Below are positions 1-11,333 of a DNA stretch of 64,000 nucleotides, in pieces. Under the pieces are notes generated by a model. The model was not told the origin of the DNA and did no database searches. It worked only from the letters and a program-made list of their open reading frames with translations. Each line of letters begins with the position of its first letter. The first letter of the stretch is position 1. The stretch spans positions 62,001 to 126,000 of the forward strand of contig JAPEHQ010000022.1 in the NCBI GenBank assembly GCA_027405735.1, written 5' to 3'. This DNA comes from Mucor racemosus. Lineage: Eukaryota; Mucoromycota; Mucoromycetes; Mucorales; Mucoraceae. The position numbers and the translations under genes were made by a program.

Positions 1-961
1 AAAGCAAGTGTTGCATGTATTTAAAAATTCTAATATAACTTGCATATCTATCTATGCATAATGATAACGGACGTCTTTACTTTAGATGTCGCAGATGTAG
101 TTTTTTTTTTTCATGGATGGTATTACTTTTAGTAGTGCCGATGAAATATGACGGGAAGTTTTTTAATGAAACTAAAACGATCTGATAACAGATTTCAAAA
201 ATCCGATGATATTTTCAATCATACTAAGCATTTAAAACTACATTATTTGACATATGAAGCAAATGTTCCAAAAATAAACAAAAGATCAAGCAGGAGAGAA
301 GATTCTATGCATAATTCAATATATCTGTATTGAAAAATAGATTCAAGTGTTTACATACATTCAACATGAATTCAGGAAACCTGATTATATCATCTTTCCA
401 GGGCATCCCTCACACTTGAATCATAGCCAATAATTAGAGTTATGTCTGCTGTGATTTTAACCTTCAAGCGTGTAATCAAAATGAAGGAGAGTGAAATACG
501 GGTGAAATCAGGATTCATATACGATATGTCTAGAACATGGTGTATTTTTTTGTTCTCTCTATTCTTTATTCAAAAAATAAATAAATCATATGCTATTATG
601 TGCATAATAAGGTTAAAATGATGATGACAATTCATAGATTTTAGCCTCATTTTATTTATGGGATCTTGCTGCCCGCAAACATAGAAAACTCAGCTTAAGG
701 CCGGAAATCCTGTATCCTTTTATTTACTTTTATTTCGGGATCACATATACGTAAAATTTGATACTAATTAAGAAAGAAGATAAGAATAGAAGCATTAAAG
801 GTTATTTATACCTCTATTTAGGAAATCGGGTTATTTTTTGTAACCTTGGATTAAACAACAAAAAGGAGGGTGACTTTTTTGATAAACATATAAATACAAT
901 ATTATTCTTATTCTTTCATCTTTATCTTTTACTTTTTCTTTAAGAAAGAAACAACAAAAAT
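1..961. other. Intergenic, no gene seen
   Basis: AT-rich sequence with frequent stops in all frames. Short open frames near 148-333 and 758-943 have biased, low-information translations and no recognisable domain. The last ~60 bases before 962 are T/C-rich and then A-rich, as expected for the promoter and 5' UTR of the next gene. Confidence 0.6.
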
Positions 962-2284
962 ATGTTACGTCAATCACTTGCTCAACAACAAGCACCTTTC
1001 TCATCTTTGGAATTCATTCAAGATAATTTATCTATTGATAGATCTTTACTATTAGATATTGTACATGAAAATCATTTGCTATATCATATGGAGAAAAGAG
1101 ATCGCCCTAACAACATTATCCGTGTACTTGTAAATCTTCATAAATTTCAAGGTAAATATCAATTGCTCTGTTGTGATAGCATGAACGTAACCATTTTTTG
1201 TAATGACAGCCACCAAGGAGCACTTGGCTATTGCTTACGAAAAGACAAAATTAGATGTTGCATCTATTCATATCACTGATTCTACCAGCAAAATCAATGA
1301 GAAAAATTGGATTGAATTTCTCGGAACATCTTGGTAAAGTGATTTCAAAAGCAAAACTCAGCTGACATTTTTGTTGATCATCTGTTTGTATATTATAGTT
1401 CATACGGTGATTATTTGGTTTTCTTTGACAAACAATTGTCTACACTGGGTCTAGATGAGACTCTGGACAGATACTTTTACTCTCTTGAACCATCCATAGG
1501 TTCTCAAATGCAACCATTGGTTCAATTATCTTTTGGCATTGAGCATAATTTGCCTGAAATCATCAGTCAAGCATTAGCTTACTATGCATCTTCCTACCTG
1601 GATACTTCTAATATTCTTGAATACTGTCAACCTTATTCCGGAGAAAACCAACTCAACAATATTCAATTTGTCAACACCATTTTATTTGATCTTATTCGTG
1701 CTGATCAAAGATTTGATGGCAAAATTGAAGGCAACAATACATTTCAATCTGCAGTAAAACTTTTACTAAAGAGTAAATCTGAATTGATCAAAACTTACAT
1801 GGCTGTATGGTCTGGTTATTCACAAAGCCCACAACAGAAATTAGATGCATTACTATACACAGCAGCGACACTTGCTAAAGTAGCTTCAAAACAGCAAGCA
1901 TCGCATGTGGAACTTGATTGGTTTTTAGCCGGTGGTCAATTGATTGACTCTGCATTAGCTATTCAAAAGGTTATTCGACCTGATCAATTGGAAAATTGGG
2001 TTAATCTTCAATTTCTATCAATTCTTTGTACTTTTGTCGTTCAAGGTCGACCAATGAATGTTTTATCAAGTACATTACCAACAAAAAGTTGGGAATCTTG
2101 TACCTCTACTGTAGTTCAAAATGCGTTTGATAACCCGAAACTAATCTTGGCATTGGATTCCGTTTTGAATGCTCGATCCATTAATACTCAATTGGAACCA
2201 TTGTGTTTAGATATTGTTAATACATTAGCATTATTCTCAAACGATGGCACTTGGGTTAAGTCTGGCCTAGGTTGGTCAAATTAG
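962..2284 (+). CDS. Questin oxidase-like protein (AflY family)
   Basis: Three-exon model: 962-1151, 1210-1333, 1399-2284, with introns of 58 and 65 bp (GT...AG). The joins keep frame and give 399 residues, close to the usual family length. The protein resembles the questin oxidase-like / AflY family (Pfam PF14027), Baeyer-Villiger-type enzymes of aromatic polyketide metabolism. Supporting features are the N-terminal His-rich stretch ending HENHLLYHM, the central LVQLSFGIEHNLPEIISQAL block typical of the family's 'long-chain His' region, and an all-helical remainder. No polyketide synthase or other biosynthetic gene lies nearby, so it stands alone here and its substrate is unknown. The first ATG after the A-rich leader was chosen as start. 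An unspliced reading would stop at 1279 and lose conserved sequence. Confidence 0.75.
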
Positions 2285-3822
2285 CTTTTTAATTTAATTT
2301 ATTCATTTGTATATATACTTGTATACCACACATTCTCTCCATTTCGGCTGTCCTAATAATAGCAATAAAATGTCGATCGTTTTTCGCAGATTGTAACACC
2401 TAGATATATTTTAGACTTGATACCCGCGCCATTATGTTATCACAAAATATTATACACATTTAAAATGAACATGATGCACATTGCATTTGTTTATGAATTG
2501 CATTACATGAAAAAAAAAACTATAATTCAAAAACATGTATTGACCCAATAAAAATTGCACGTGCGATAGATAATCATGTTTTGGATATATCATCCACCCC
2601 TGAATGGATGTATATAAAAATACATGTAAATCAAGAACCACAGAATATAAACGTGTATCAATACAAACATCTCCTGAATCCAAAAACAGTCAAATCTATA
2701 ATTATAATATATGAATCAATTAGCGTATGGTTTAAATATAAACCTGACATCACGACAGGACCAGATATCAATGTAGTACTACTCGGGAACAAAATTGCTT
2801 TTTGATGGAAATATAAAAATACAATCATATTAATGTAGATTACCTATTTGGATGGTCTTTGACAAATTTGAGTGTATCACAAAGAACAATAGTCAGCGTT
2901 ATTAGTGTAACAAGGGCATGGTATCATTGTACTTATTATATGAAGAATGGAAGCCATAATGGCTTTCATGTCTGTAGTTTAATACATCAAATCGGATATA
3001 TCAGAAATATTAAGATTTACAGCAAATTTAGTCACCCATATTTTGTCTTTTGCTTTTGGGATTTACGGTATATACGCTGATATGCTAAATCTACAAACAT
3101 GGTAATTCTTACATGTGTTTGGTAAATTACCCAGATCTTGAATTGTTGCATTTCATGAACTATTTTACTTTTGATTGGGTATGCAATTAGATTTAGTTTG
3201 TTGTTATTTTTTTTATAGCTGTGCGTTCATTTTATTTAGGCCTATTGTCTGTTATCTACATTTTGACTAGAGTTCATTGTAGAAAGGGTCCATTCTGAAT
3301 TTATTGTATCTAAAAGTTAAATTAGCATATGCAAAATGTAACCCCGAATTTTGAAATTTAATAGTTCAATTGATTTTTTAACACTTTATAGTCTGACTAA
3401 ACGCTACTTTTTGTAATAAATAAATACTTAGACATGTAATCAATGGCAGAATATTTTTTGTTTTGTCAAAATACAACCTAATGTTCAAAAAACAGAGGTT
3501 CTTCAAGAGTAGCTATCTGAAAATAGCTGAGACTGGATTTTAGGCCTAAATGGCTAATTTTAGATCAATACGATAATTTTGTACTGAAGATTCGTCCTAG
3601 AATGATTTTTCACAGCAATTCCATGTACAATTAATGGTATAAAATGGAGTTATTTGGCAATGGATTTATCTCAAAAATTTATAATTGATTTGTTGTAAAA
3701 CGTTTTTATTATTATTATTATTATTATTATTAAACATCTCATAGAAGATCTATAATGTCTTTTATAAACTTAGAAAGCCTTTAAAATACATTATTGATGA
3801 TTCTGATGGAGTCAGCTTTGCG
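2285..3822. other. Intergenic, no gene seen
   Basis: Holds the 3' end of the questin-oxidase-like gene, with AATAAA-like signals near 2362, then AT-rich DNA. Short open frames here (e.g. 2581-2805, 2859-3080) show no domain or splice support. An (ATT)n microsatellite of about 27 bp sits at 3706-3732. Confidence 0.6.
3706..3732. repeat. (ATT)n microsatellite
   Basis: About nine uninterrupted ATT units, read directly. It lies just downstream of the coiled-coil gene. Confidence 0.9.
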
Positions 3823-4770
3823 TCAATCCTTGTGGTTACTAGCTGAACTACTTGTATCATTTAGGTATGATGGACTAACTAAATTAGAGAGACCAGAAAC
3901 AAGAGGAACAGCATCCGACAAGTCTTTCTGCGTTGAATCCATACTCACTTCACTAATATGGTTTGTGCTATCTTGACTCAATATCACAAGAGGCTCATAT
4001 TTTCTAAATCTTTCTTCCAAAATAAAAGCTTTTTGTTCGACCTTTGACTTCTTGTCTGGTTTTGCAGACGTCGATGCTGTATTCCCATGTTCTTCATTTA
4101 GTTTATCCAGATCGCTTCTTGGAGCGAGTTGTGTATAATATTTTTTTAACATTTTATTCGATAGTTCTAAGCTTCTACATTTTGATTCCAAATTGGCAAT
4201 TTTCTTTTGACAATTATTTACTAAGTCAAGCATTGTTTCATTAGGAATGATATCTTGTAAATATTTATCTTGCTTTTCGAGATGCTTTTTCATATTATCT
4301 GTGCTTCTTGTTATGTTTTTGAAATTAGCTGCAATGATTTTATGCTCCTTTTTATTCTTGTATTTAAAGTCTTGAATAGCTTGTGAAAACCGTTTTTCCA
4401 ACATATTGACTCTATCTCGAAGCTTTGCAGTGTTTTGAGATAGCTTAGAAACAATCTCGATTTCTTGTGCTTGTTGGTTTTCGCTGTCTTGATATAATTT
4501 AACAATGTTTGCCATGCATTGTTCTAAAATGTCAATTCGGCTTTCCAATAATCGATACCTGCTACTAGTAGAACCCTCTGATCTTTTCCTTCTTTTGTCT
4601 TCTTGAAATTGCTGAACAAATTCCTCGAATTTCTCTTCAAAATAATGCATTTGATCATGCAATAACTGATGTTTATTGTTCAGATTTTCTGTTTCCTTGT
4701 CAGCATTTAATTGAGCTTGAACATTATTTTGATATTCTGAACATACGTAACAGTCAGTAAAAATGAACAA
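3823..4770 (-). CDS. Coiled-coil protein, 5' end unresolved
   Basis: An open frame of 315 codons on the minus strand. It is rich in Glu, Lys, Gln and Asn with heptad-like Leu/Ile spacing over most of its length (blocks such as RLLESRIDILEQCMANI and KLRDRVNMLEKRF). This indicates an extended coiled coil followed by a Ser/Thr-rich, less ordered C-terminus. No domain is recognised. The frame has no ATG near its open end: the codon at 4770-4768 is TTG. Either translation begins at the Met in QMHYFEEKF, about 40 codons in, or an upstream exon joins at an acceptor near 4743-4742 (TTCAG). I could not identify that exon convincingly. Codon content and lack of stops favour a real gene. Function unknown. 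Confidence 0.55.
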   Translation of the reverse strand: MFIFTDCYVCSEYQNNVQAQLNADKETENLNNKHQLLHDQMHYFEEKFEEFVQQFQEDKRRKRSEGSTSSRYRLLESRIDILEQCMANIVKLYQDSENQQAQEIEIVSKLSQNTAKLRDRVNMLEKRFSQAIQDFKYKNKKEHKIIAANFKNITRSTDNMKKHLEKQDKYLQDIIPNETMLDLVNNCQKKIANLESKCRSLELSNKMLKKYYTQLAPRSDLDKLNEEHGNTASTSAKPDKKSKVEQKAFILEERFRKYEPLVILSQDSTNHISEVSMDSTQKDLSDAVPLVSGLSNLVSPSYLNDTSSSASNHKD

Positions 4771-5720
4771 CTCGACAATAATGCCTTATAATACCCTTTA
4801 ATTCTTGATATATTGAATGGAATGGTAATAAAAACCATACAAGAAACTTGAGAGCAAAGATAGCCAGTGTAAAGCTCTCGTATGCAATAGTTGGTAATTC
4901 AAAATTCATGTTAAATGTTGCTGTTTGAAGCAAAGATTTCGTAATATTTATACCATTCTAAAAAAAAAAAAAAAAAGCTCTTGAATATGCTTAAAAAATC
5001 GAGTACATCACTTGTAAGATACAAGTTTTTACGTTGCTTTGAAATGATGTTATCACACCAATTAACCCATACAGCAGTAGGATATGATATACAGCATATA
5101 ATCGTAAAAGTGATCTACAAGTAATTGAGGAGCACAACTCAGATGCTTTCAAGTCAAATCCTGCTTTTAACATGAAAACAATTGATATATAATAATAATA
5201 ACCAAATTTTGATAATTGCTATATATCATGCATCATGCAAAAGTAAATCTTTAGAAACATGTATACCTTAAATTAAAATGTTTCTCAAATGTTTGATGTT
5301 ATGCATCATGACAACATACTAAAATGATGGTAATTGATGAAATGCATTAATATTTATACATATTGTCAATTAATGTTATTGTGTACGTCAAACAACACAT
5401 GATTCAAATGTTTAAAATTATAGTAGTTTCTTTTGATAAAAAAGAAAGATTTGAATGAAATTTTAATATCTAACTTGTATTTCATACATATATAATAATA
5501 AATTTGGGGTAGTAATATGATTTTGTTGTGGATAGTGGCAAAAAAAAATAGGGAGGAGAAAAGGGAAAACATAATTAAATTATAAGAAAAAGCTATTAGG
5601 AGGGGGTAAGAGAGGAGAAAAAAAAAGATGAGGGGTAGAGGGATGCATATAATAGAAAAGAAAAAAAAAAAGGAAAATACATAATAATTGGTTATACTAA
5701 ACATATAAAGAAAAAGAAAT
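4771..5720. other. Intergenic and 3' UTR, no gene seen
   Basis: AT-rich. The purine-rich stretch 5540-5680 is probably the 3' UTR of the kinase gene. Its complement gives a Phe/Leu-only open frame that is a composition artefact. An A tract lies at 4961-4977. Confidence 0.55.
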
Positions 5721-7492
5721 TTAACATTCAGGTAAGACTTGATTCAAGAATCTTGTCATATCTTGAGCATTAGAACAAGGCAAAAGATTAGATTGAACGT
5801 GTGCTTCAATTTCTAAAAGAGCATCACGAGCTGTAGGTCTAGTCTCAGGTTCTTCATCTAATAACCAAGCAACGAGTCCTCTCATATACATTGTAGGATA
5901 ACTATATGTAAATGTTGGGCTGGGCTCAGTTGCAATAATGTCGAATAATTCTTCTTCATCTTTAATAGCATAATGAGGTGGAACACGGTCCATCATTTCA
6001 ATAACGGTAATTCCGAGTGACCACATGTCAATTTTTTCATTATAGTATTCTTCTCTAATTACTTCAGGAGCCATCCTATTTTATAGAGTGTTAGTTACAT
6101 GAAAAGAAAATGATCTTCATGTTATATTACCATTTGGTTGTTCCCAATCTTTCATGATTTGGACGATTAATACGGGCTGATAATCCAAAATCAGCTATTA
6201 TAAACATTAATATCTAAAAATATATACACTCATACTAAAAAGTAAATTACCTAATTTAACTTCACCACGCCAGCCTAATAAAAGATTCTCACATTTAACA
6301 TCACGATGCAAAATACCTTGAGAGTGCAAATGAGCCAATCCTTTCAATGTTTCACATGCCATGTAAACAGTATATTCTTCAGGAATTCCTCTTTGGCAAA
6401 GTACAGCAAATACAGAACAGCGCATGAGATCCATAGTCATCCAAATATCATCTTGGCATAAAGTAACTTCACGCAATTTAATAAGATTACTATGACCAGA
6501 TGACATAATCTTCAACTCTCTAAGAATAGCGGCACGATATTCACGATCAGGATCTAATTTACAACGCTTAATTGCAACACGAACATTTGGCTTTCTACGA
6601 TAAGAAGCACGAACAACTGCACCATTGACACCTGTGCCAATCTCTTTGAAATTTGCATAACGAGCACTAGGATCAGATGAACGAATTGAGATCTTTGGTA
6701 AAAGCTTTTTCAATTTTGATTCCAATTTATTTTCGTTACGAACAAGAGGTGGAAGGTCGGGAATTTTGCAGTGCGGACTAGGAGGGTACCACGGACGCTA
6801 TTTCCAAATATAAACAAAAAGAAACAAATTGATTAGAAACTCCTCTTTGTATATGATATGAAAAAATAAAGGGGTAAGTAATATTCAAGGATTTTTTTTT
6901 TGTTCATAATCACATTTTGAAAGAAAAAAAAAAAAAAAAAAAAAAAAACAAGATTTTTCTCCTTGATATTATTATTGTTTGACATACGAATATTTTGCAT
7001 GATTTTTTTTTTTTTTTTATTATTATTATTATTACCTTGGATACTTGTTTAGCAATGTCAGTTGGACGTAAATCAAAGGCAACAGGAGGGCTAGGCTTAA
7101 GATAGGCATTACCTAAAATATCAGGAATTTCACAATGACCAGGTGGACGCCAAATCTATATTTATGTTTGTATATTTAAATTAGTAATTTATAATCACTA
7201 CGTCGTATCTGTCTTACTTTGTTATTGCTTGTGGATCGAGAAATTGATGATTGCTGGCTAATTGATTGACGAAGATTTCCAGTTGATTTACGTTTAGGGT
7301 AAACTGAATGATGAAATGTAGCTTTTGATTTACTTTGACAGTTGGGTTCTGATCTTGATTTTTGCATCAAAGCCATTGACTAAATAATATTCGTTGTTAT
7401 TACAAGAAAAAATTTATTGATATAAAAGGATATATTACCTTTTCAGAAGAACGCAAACGGTTGTTGGTATTCGTGACAGAAATGATGGTCAT
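5721..7492 (-). CDS. STE20/PAK-like Ser/Thr protein kinase
   Basis: Six exons on the minus strand: 7492-7439, 7379-7218, 7155-7036, 6798-6251, 6194-6131, 6075-5721. The kinase domain is complete: glycine loop GTGVNGAV, Lys in VAIKR, catalytic loop HRDVKCENLLL, metal-binding ADFGLS (spliced), and activation end GTTKWMAPEV (spliced). DMWSLGITVIEM and the C-lobe Arg follow. The protein stops just after the kinase domain. The N-terminal region is basic and Ser-rich and has two related motifs in consecutive exons, RPPGHCEIPD and (S)PHCKIPD. No CRIB domain is seen. The APE-region sequence and GEVKLADFG fit STE20-group kinases. Oddity: exon 3 ends in phase 0, but exon 4 must start in another phase. 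Reading from the acceptor at 6800-6799 in phase 0 hits TAG at 6780-6778 (see findings). All other joins are consistent. Confidence 0.8.
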
Positions 7493-9798
7493 TCTTTGTA
7501 TATAAATTATTTCTAAAGAATCTATCTATATATATATAAAAGAAAAAAGAGGTTTTTTAAAACTATAAAATGTGTTGAAATAGTTTAAAAAAAATTAGGA
7601 TATAGGAGTGAGGGAGGAAGAGGAGATGTGAAATGAATGTGTTGAGTGATAAGTTTGTGTGTGTGTGTGTGTGTGTTAGATATTTTTCTATTTCTGAAGG
7701 AGAGTAATTTGTTGATTTAAAAGGGGTTCAAGATGTTGGAATTTCTTTTTATGATTTAACTTTGTCTAAAGGAAAGTAATTAAGTTTTGAATCAAAAAAG
7801 AAAAAATAAATAGCCTTTCAAAGGTGAATGAATGTAATGGGGTTATTTCTTGTGAAGAAAAATAAAAGAGTAATGAAAAAGAAGAAGGAAGAAAAGAAAG
7901 AAAATGATGAGAATATATAATTAAAACGATTCTTGTTTGGGTAGCACAACCTTATGGGTTTATCTTTCCGCCCTCCCTTTAGTTGATTATTTGGTACCCT
8001 CCTCGTGTAATTCCATGTTTTTACTTGCTACTGCTGTCATTTATACGTATGGTAAAAGTATAGTCAGCAGCAGTAAGTAGGATCCCCTCTTCCCCTCTCT
8101 CCCTCACCCCCCCCCCTCTTTTTTTTTCTTTATGCTAAATGTACATTTACAAATAAATGAAAAAAGACCATGAAATTAAAATCAAGGTCAGTGGGTCTAT
8201 ACATGAAATGCAGTTTATAATGAATCCCCTTAAATATACTATATATCAATTACGATATATTATAGACACATTGTTCATTTAAAAAACGCATGAGACATTA
8301 TTTAATTGAAATGCAGCAGCACTTTTCTTACTCAAATTAAACAATCAACAGCTTCTTTAGTCATGCAACATGTACTATATATCCTCATGTTCCGAGATGA
8401 ACAAGCAATTCTTTATTTACATGACCAAATACAATATACTTTTTGTGACACAGGTCATTTATATGAAATAAAAAGTCGTTGTCAAGCACTGCTCATCAAC
8501 TCACGTTGCAACTGAAAATTCCAAAACGTCATTTTCATAGTAGCACAAAAATCCATAAATTCACTTATGGGCGAGCCATTACTAATTAATGAAATTACGC
8601 TCATCAAAGATCAATTGAGTTTTCTGCTGTCAATAATATACACTGCAGTTTATTTTGCCCATCTTTTATCGCCTTCACTGCTACTAGATAGTGTCTTGAA
8701 ATCTTCGCAAACAGATGAACTCGCAGATAATTGGGGGGTACAAGCAAAGCCCAATTAGGATGCTTATTGAGCTTAAGCACAATTTGTTAATCATGTTTAC
8801 AATTGCAAGTACTCTATACCAAACAATTGAATGAATTCAACCTTTCAATGCATTTAAAATAAACAGGAGTAGTGTATAAATCGAGTCAAATGTCCTTAAT
8901 TTGATGAAATTGGCCAATTTTAGCAATTTAAATGCTATATTTTGAGAGATTGAGGCCATTCTCAGCTCTCAGAATGGTACCAAACGCATGCTCTCGCTTT
9001 ATAGATATTTTCTGATGCATTAAAGTAAAATTATCTAGTGGTTTATTTTCTCTCGATTTTTGCCTTACCATACCTCATCCAAAATCCCAAAATTTACAAA
9101 TCTCGATTTTTCACCCCAAAAATGAGACTTTTTACTAAGGTGTTTATTGGGGTTATTAAACCTAAATCATCCCATTTTTGATATAAAATTATTTATTTGA
9201 ATGTTCTGTGCCAATTTTTTGGACTTTCCCCCAAAAATCAAAAATCATACATTTAGTTAATTTGCGCACGTTTTTGTGACACATTTTTTTCAATAAAAAA
9301 TTACATGTGACAGAACACGCAAAATTACATCCTTTTTGTTATAACATATTTTAATAATAAATAAATTTATTATCTTTTAAAAATCCTTTAAAGCTAAAAA
9401 AATTTCAAAAAATTTCAAAAAATGTCAAGCCAGATTCAAATTCGGGCAGTTGCGCATTATGATTTTAAGCCCAGTCAGCTAGTATTTCCAATGATCGTTT
9501 TGGCCTTGTACTGAGGATTGAATGCGTTTGAGGGATATAATAAACAATATATAGCCTTAATATATATTTTAGAGAAGGTATAAAATCTTTTATTACTCAT
9601 TGATGCCGTATTCAAGTAACTATAATTTATTAATTGGTTTTCTGTAATACAAATCTGCTTGACATTATAACAGCATGAGACAATAGTAGCATGTCTGCTG
9701 AAGTTTAAAAAAGGTCGACACAGTACAAGAAAAGAAATGTAGACTCTTGAGAGTTTATCTGGTAAAATTTTCTTTTACTTTTTCTTGATTTTTTAGCC
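7493..9798. other. Intergenic between divergent genes
   Basis: Divergent promoter region of the kinase (-) and the DUF2461 gene (+), 2.3 kb. It contains a (GT)n run near 7655-7676, CT-rich patches (7965-8000, 8090-8130) and a hairpin-capable stretch near 8950-8978 (CCATTCT...AGAATGG). Two short open frames (8306-8515, 8567-8758) have no domain or splice context. A 5' UTR intron may exist just upstream of the DUF2461 start (GTAAAATTTTC...TTTTTTAG, about 9762-9796). Confidence 0.5.
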
Positions 9799-11001
9799 AT
9801 GGTATTAGAACGTAAACGAAAAACTGGTAAATTTTGTACAAGATTAAGCAATTGAATGAATATTAATCAGGTTTTTGTAGTTACTTATAATGAAAGTGAT
9901 AGTGATTTTATGAGTGATCAAGATGTGCGCAGCATACCCGTCAAAAGTAAAAAACCAATTACTAAAAAGAAAAGCAACAGCAAGCGTGCCAAAAAAGAAA
10001 AAACACCATCACCATCACCATCTCCTTCAGAAGGTGATGATTCTGAGAGCGATTTTCAATATGAAGAAGGAAAAGAGGAAGAAGATGGAGATCAACACGA
10101 GGAGGTAGAGGACGAGGAGGATGAGGAAGAGGAACAAGTAAAAAAGCCTAAATCAAAATCAAAATCAAAAGTTAAAACAAAAGCAAAACCCAGTAGCAAG
10201 AAAAAGACTAAACAAAGCGTTTCCTCAGAAGATGACAATAGCGATGATGAAGTATTCAACGAAGATAATGTCAAAGAATCAAAACTTGTTATCCCACGTC
10301 CTCCTGGTAGCCCCTTTGCCGATTCCATTTCACCAGATACACTTGAATTTCTGGCTGATTTAGCCGAGAACAACGACCGCGACTTTATGCGATTACGAGC
10401 CAAGGAATGGGCAGCAGCCAAGAAGGATTTTACAGATTTTTGTAGTCTTTTGATGGCAGAAATTCACCAAGTAGACCCTACCACCCGAGTAGAAGAAGCC
10501 AAACATGCAGTGTATAGACAAAACAGAGATTTACGATTCTCAAACGACAAGAGCCCATATAAACGTAATCTCAGTGCCTCCTTTTCAAGGTCTGGACGTA
10601 AATTTTTGGATGCTGGATACCATGTTTCAATCAAACCCAACAATGAATCCATAGTAGCCATTGGTATGTGGCAACCTGATTCAGCTCGTTTAGGAAATAT
10701 GCGATCAAGTATCATTCGTCATGGAAATTTGCTTAGAGAGGCTCTATCAACTGATGCTCTTAAAGAGATTTTTGATGGAAAATTTGGTGCTGCTATTTTG
10801 GACGACAGTGATAAATTAAAGGTGGCTCCCAAGAATATTGCAAAGGATCATCCTGAAATTGAATTGTTGCGTTATAGAAGTTTTGCTATTGTAAAAAAAT
10901 TTACAGATGAGGAGGTTGTTAGTGAAGGATTTTTAGATAAAGTTATGGATGTTGTTGAAGCATCTGTACCTTTTGCAACAGTGATTAATGCTTGGGTTTA
11001 A
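9799..11001 (+). CDS. DUF2461 (TIGR02453-type) protein with acidic/basic N-terminus
   Basis: Two exons: 9799-9826 (MVLERKRKT) and 9881-11001, intron 54 bp. Together 382 residues. Starting at the ATG at 9856 would begin inside this intron. Residues ~10-150 are low-complexity with alternating Lys-rich and Glu/Asp/Ser-rich runs, including acidic stretches and KSKSKSK, and look disordered and probably nuclear. Residues ~157-380 match the DUF2461/TIGR02453 family found in bacteria and fungi, with FLADLAENNDRDFMRLRAKEW near the start, then NRDLRFSNDKSPYKRN and GRKFLDAGYHVSI. The biochemical function is unknown to me. It converges on the XPB-like gene, with 332 bp between stops. Confidence 0.8.
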
Positions 11002-11333
11002 ATAAAATATTTTTTACATACTGTTTCGGTGAGGATGCAATCTTTAAAGGATTTTTCGGATTGATGTGCACACAATTCATTATTATACATATCAGTGGAA
11101 AATGACCCTCATATACTACTCTTTCTCGTCGTATTATTTGTTTGAGGTTTTGTTTTGTAAAATTTTGGCATCCTTTTTTTTTTTTTTTTTTTTTTTTTTG
11201 AGATAAATGCATAAAAATTATGTACCTGAAAACTAAATTAGATATAGAAAACTTTTGTTTCCACATCAAGGCATAGTATTAACTGGAATAGAAACTCTAA
11301 AACTTTATTTTATTTTAATAATTTTATACATAT

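Noticed and set aside
5366..5704. 112-codon minus-strand frame rich in Phe and Leu, looking like membrane segments
   Set aside because: It is the complement of a purine-rich 3' UTR. The apparent hydrophobicity comes from base composition.
10092..10421. 109-codon minus-strand frame
   Set aside because: Antisense to the charged N-terminus of the DUF2461 gene; poly-Ser shadow of Glu/Asp codons.
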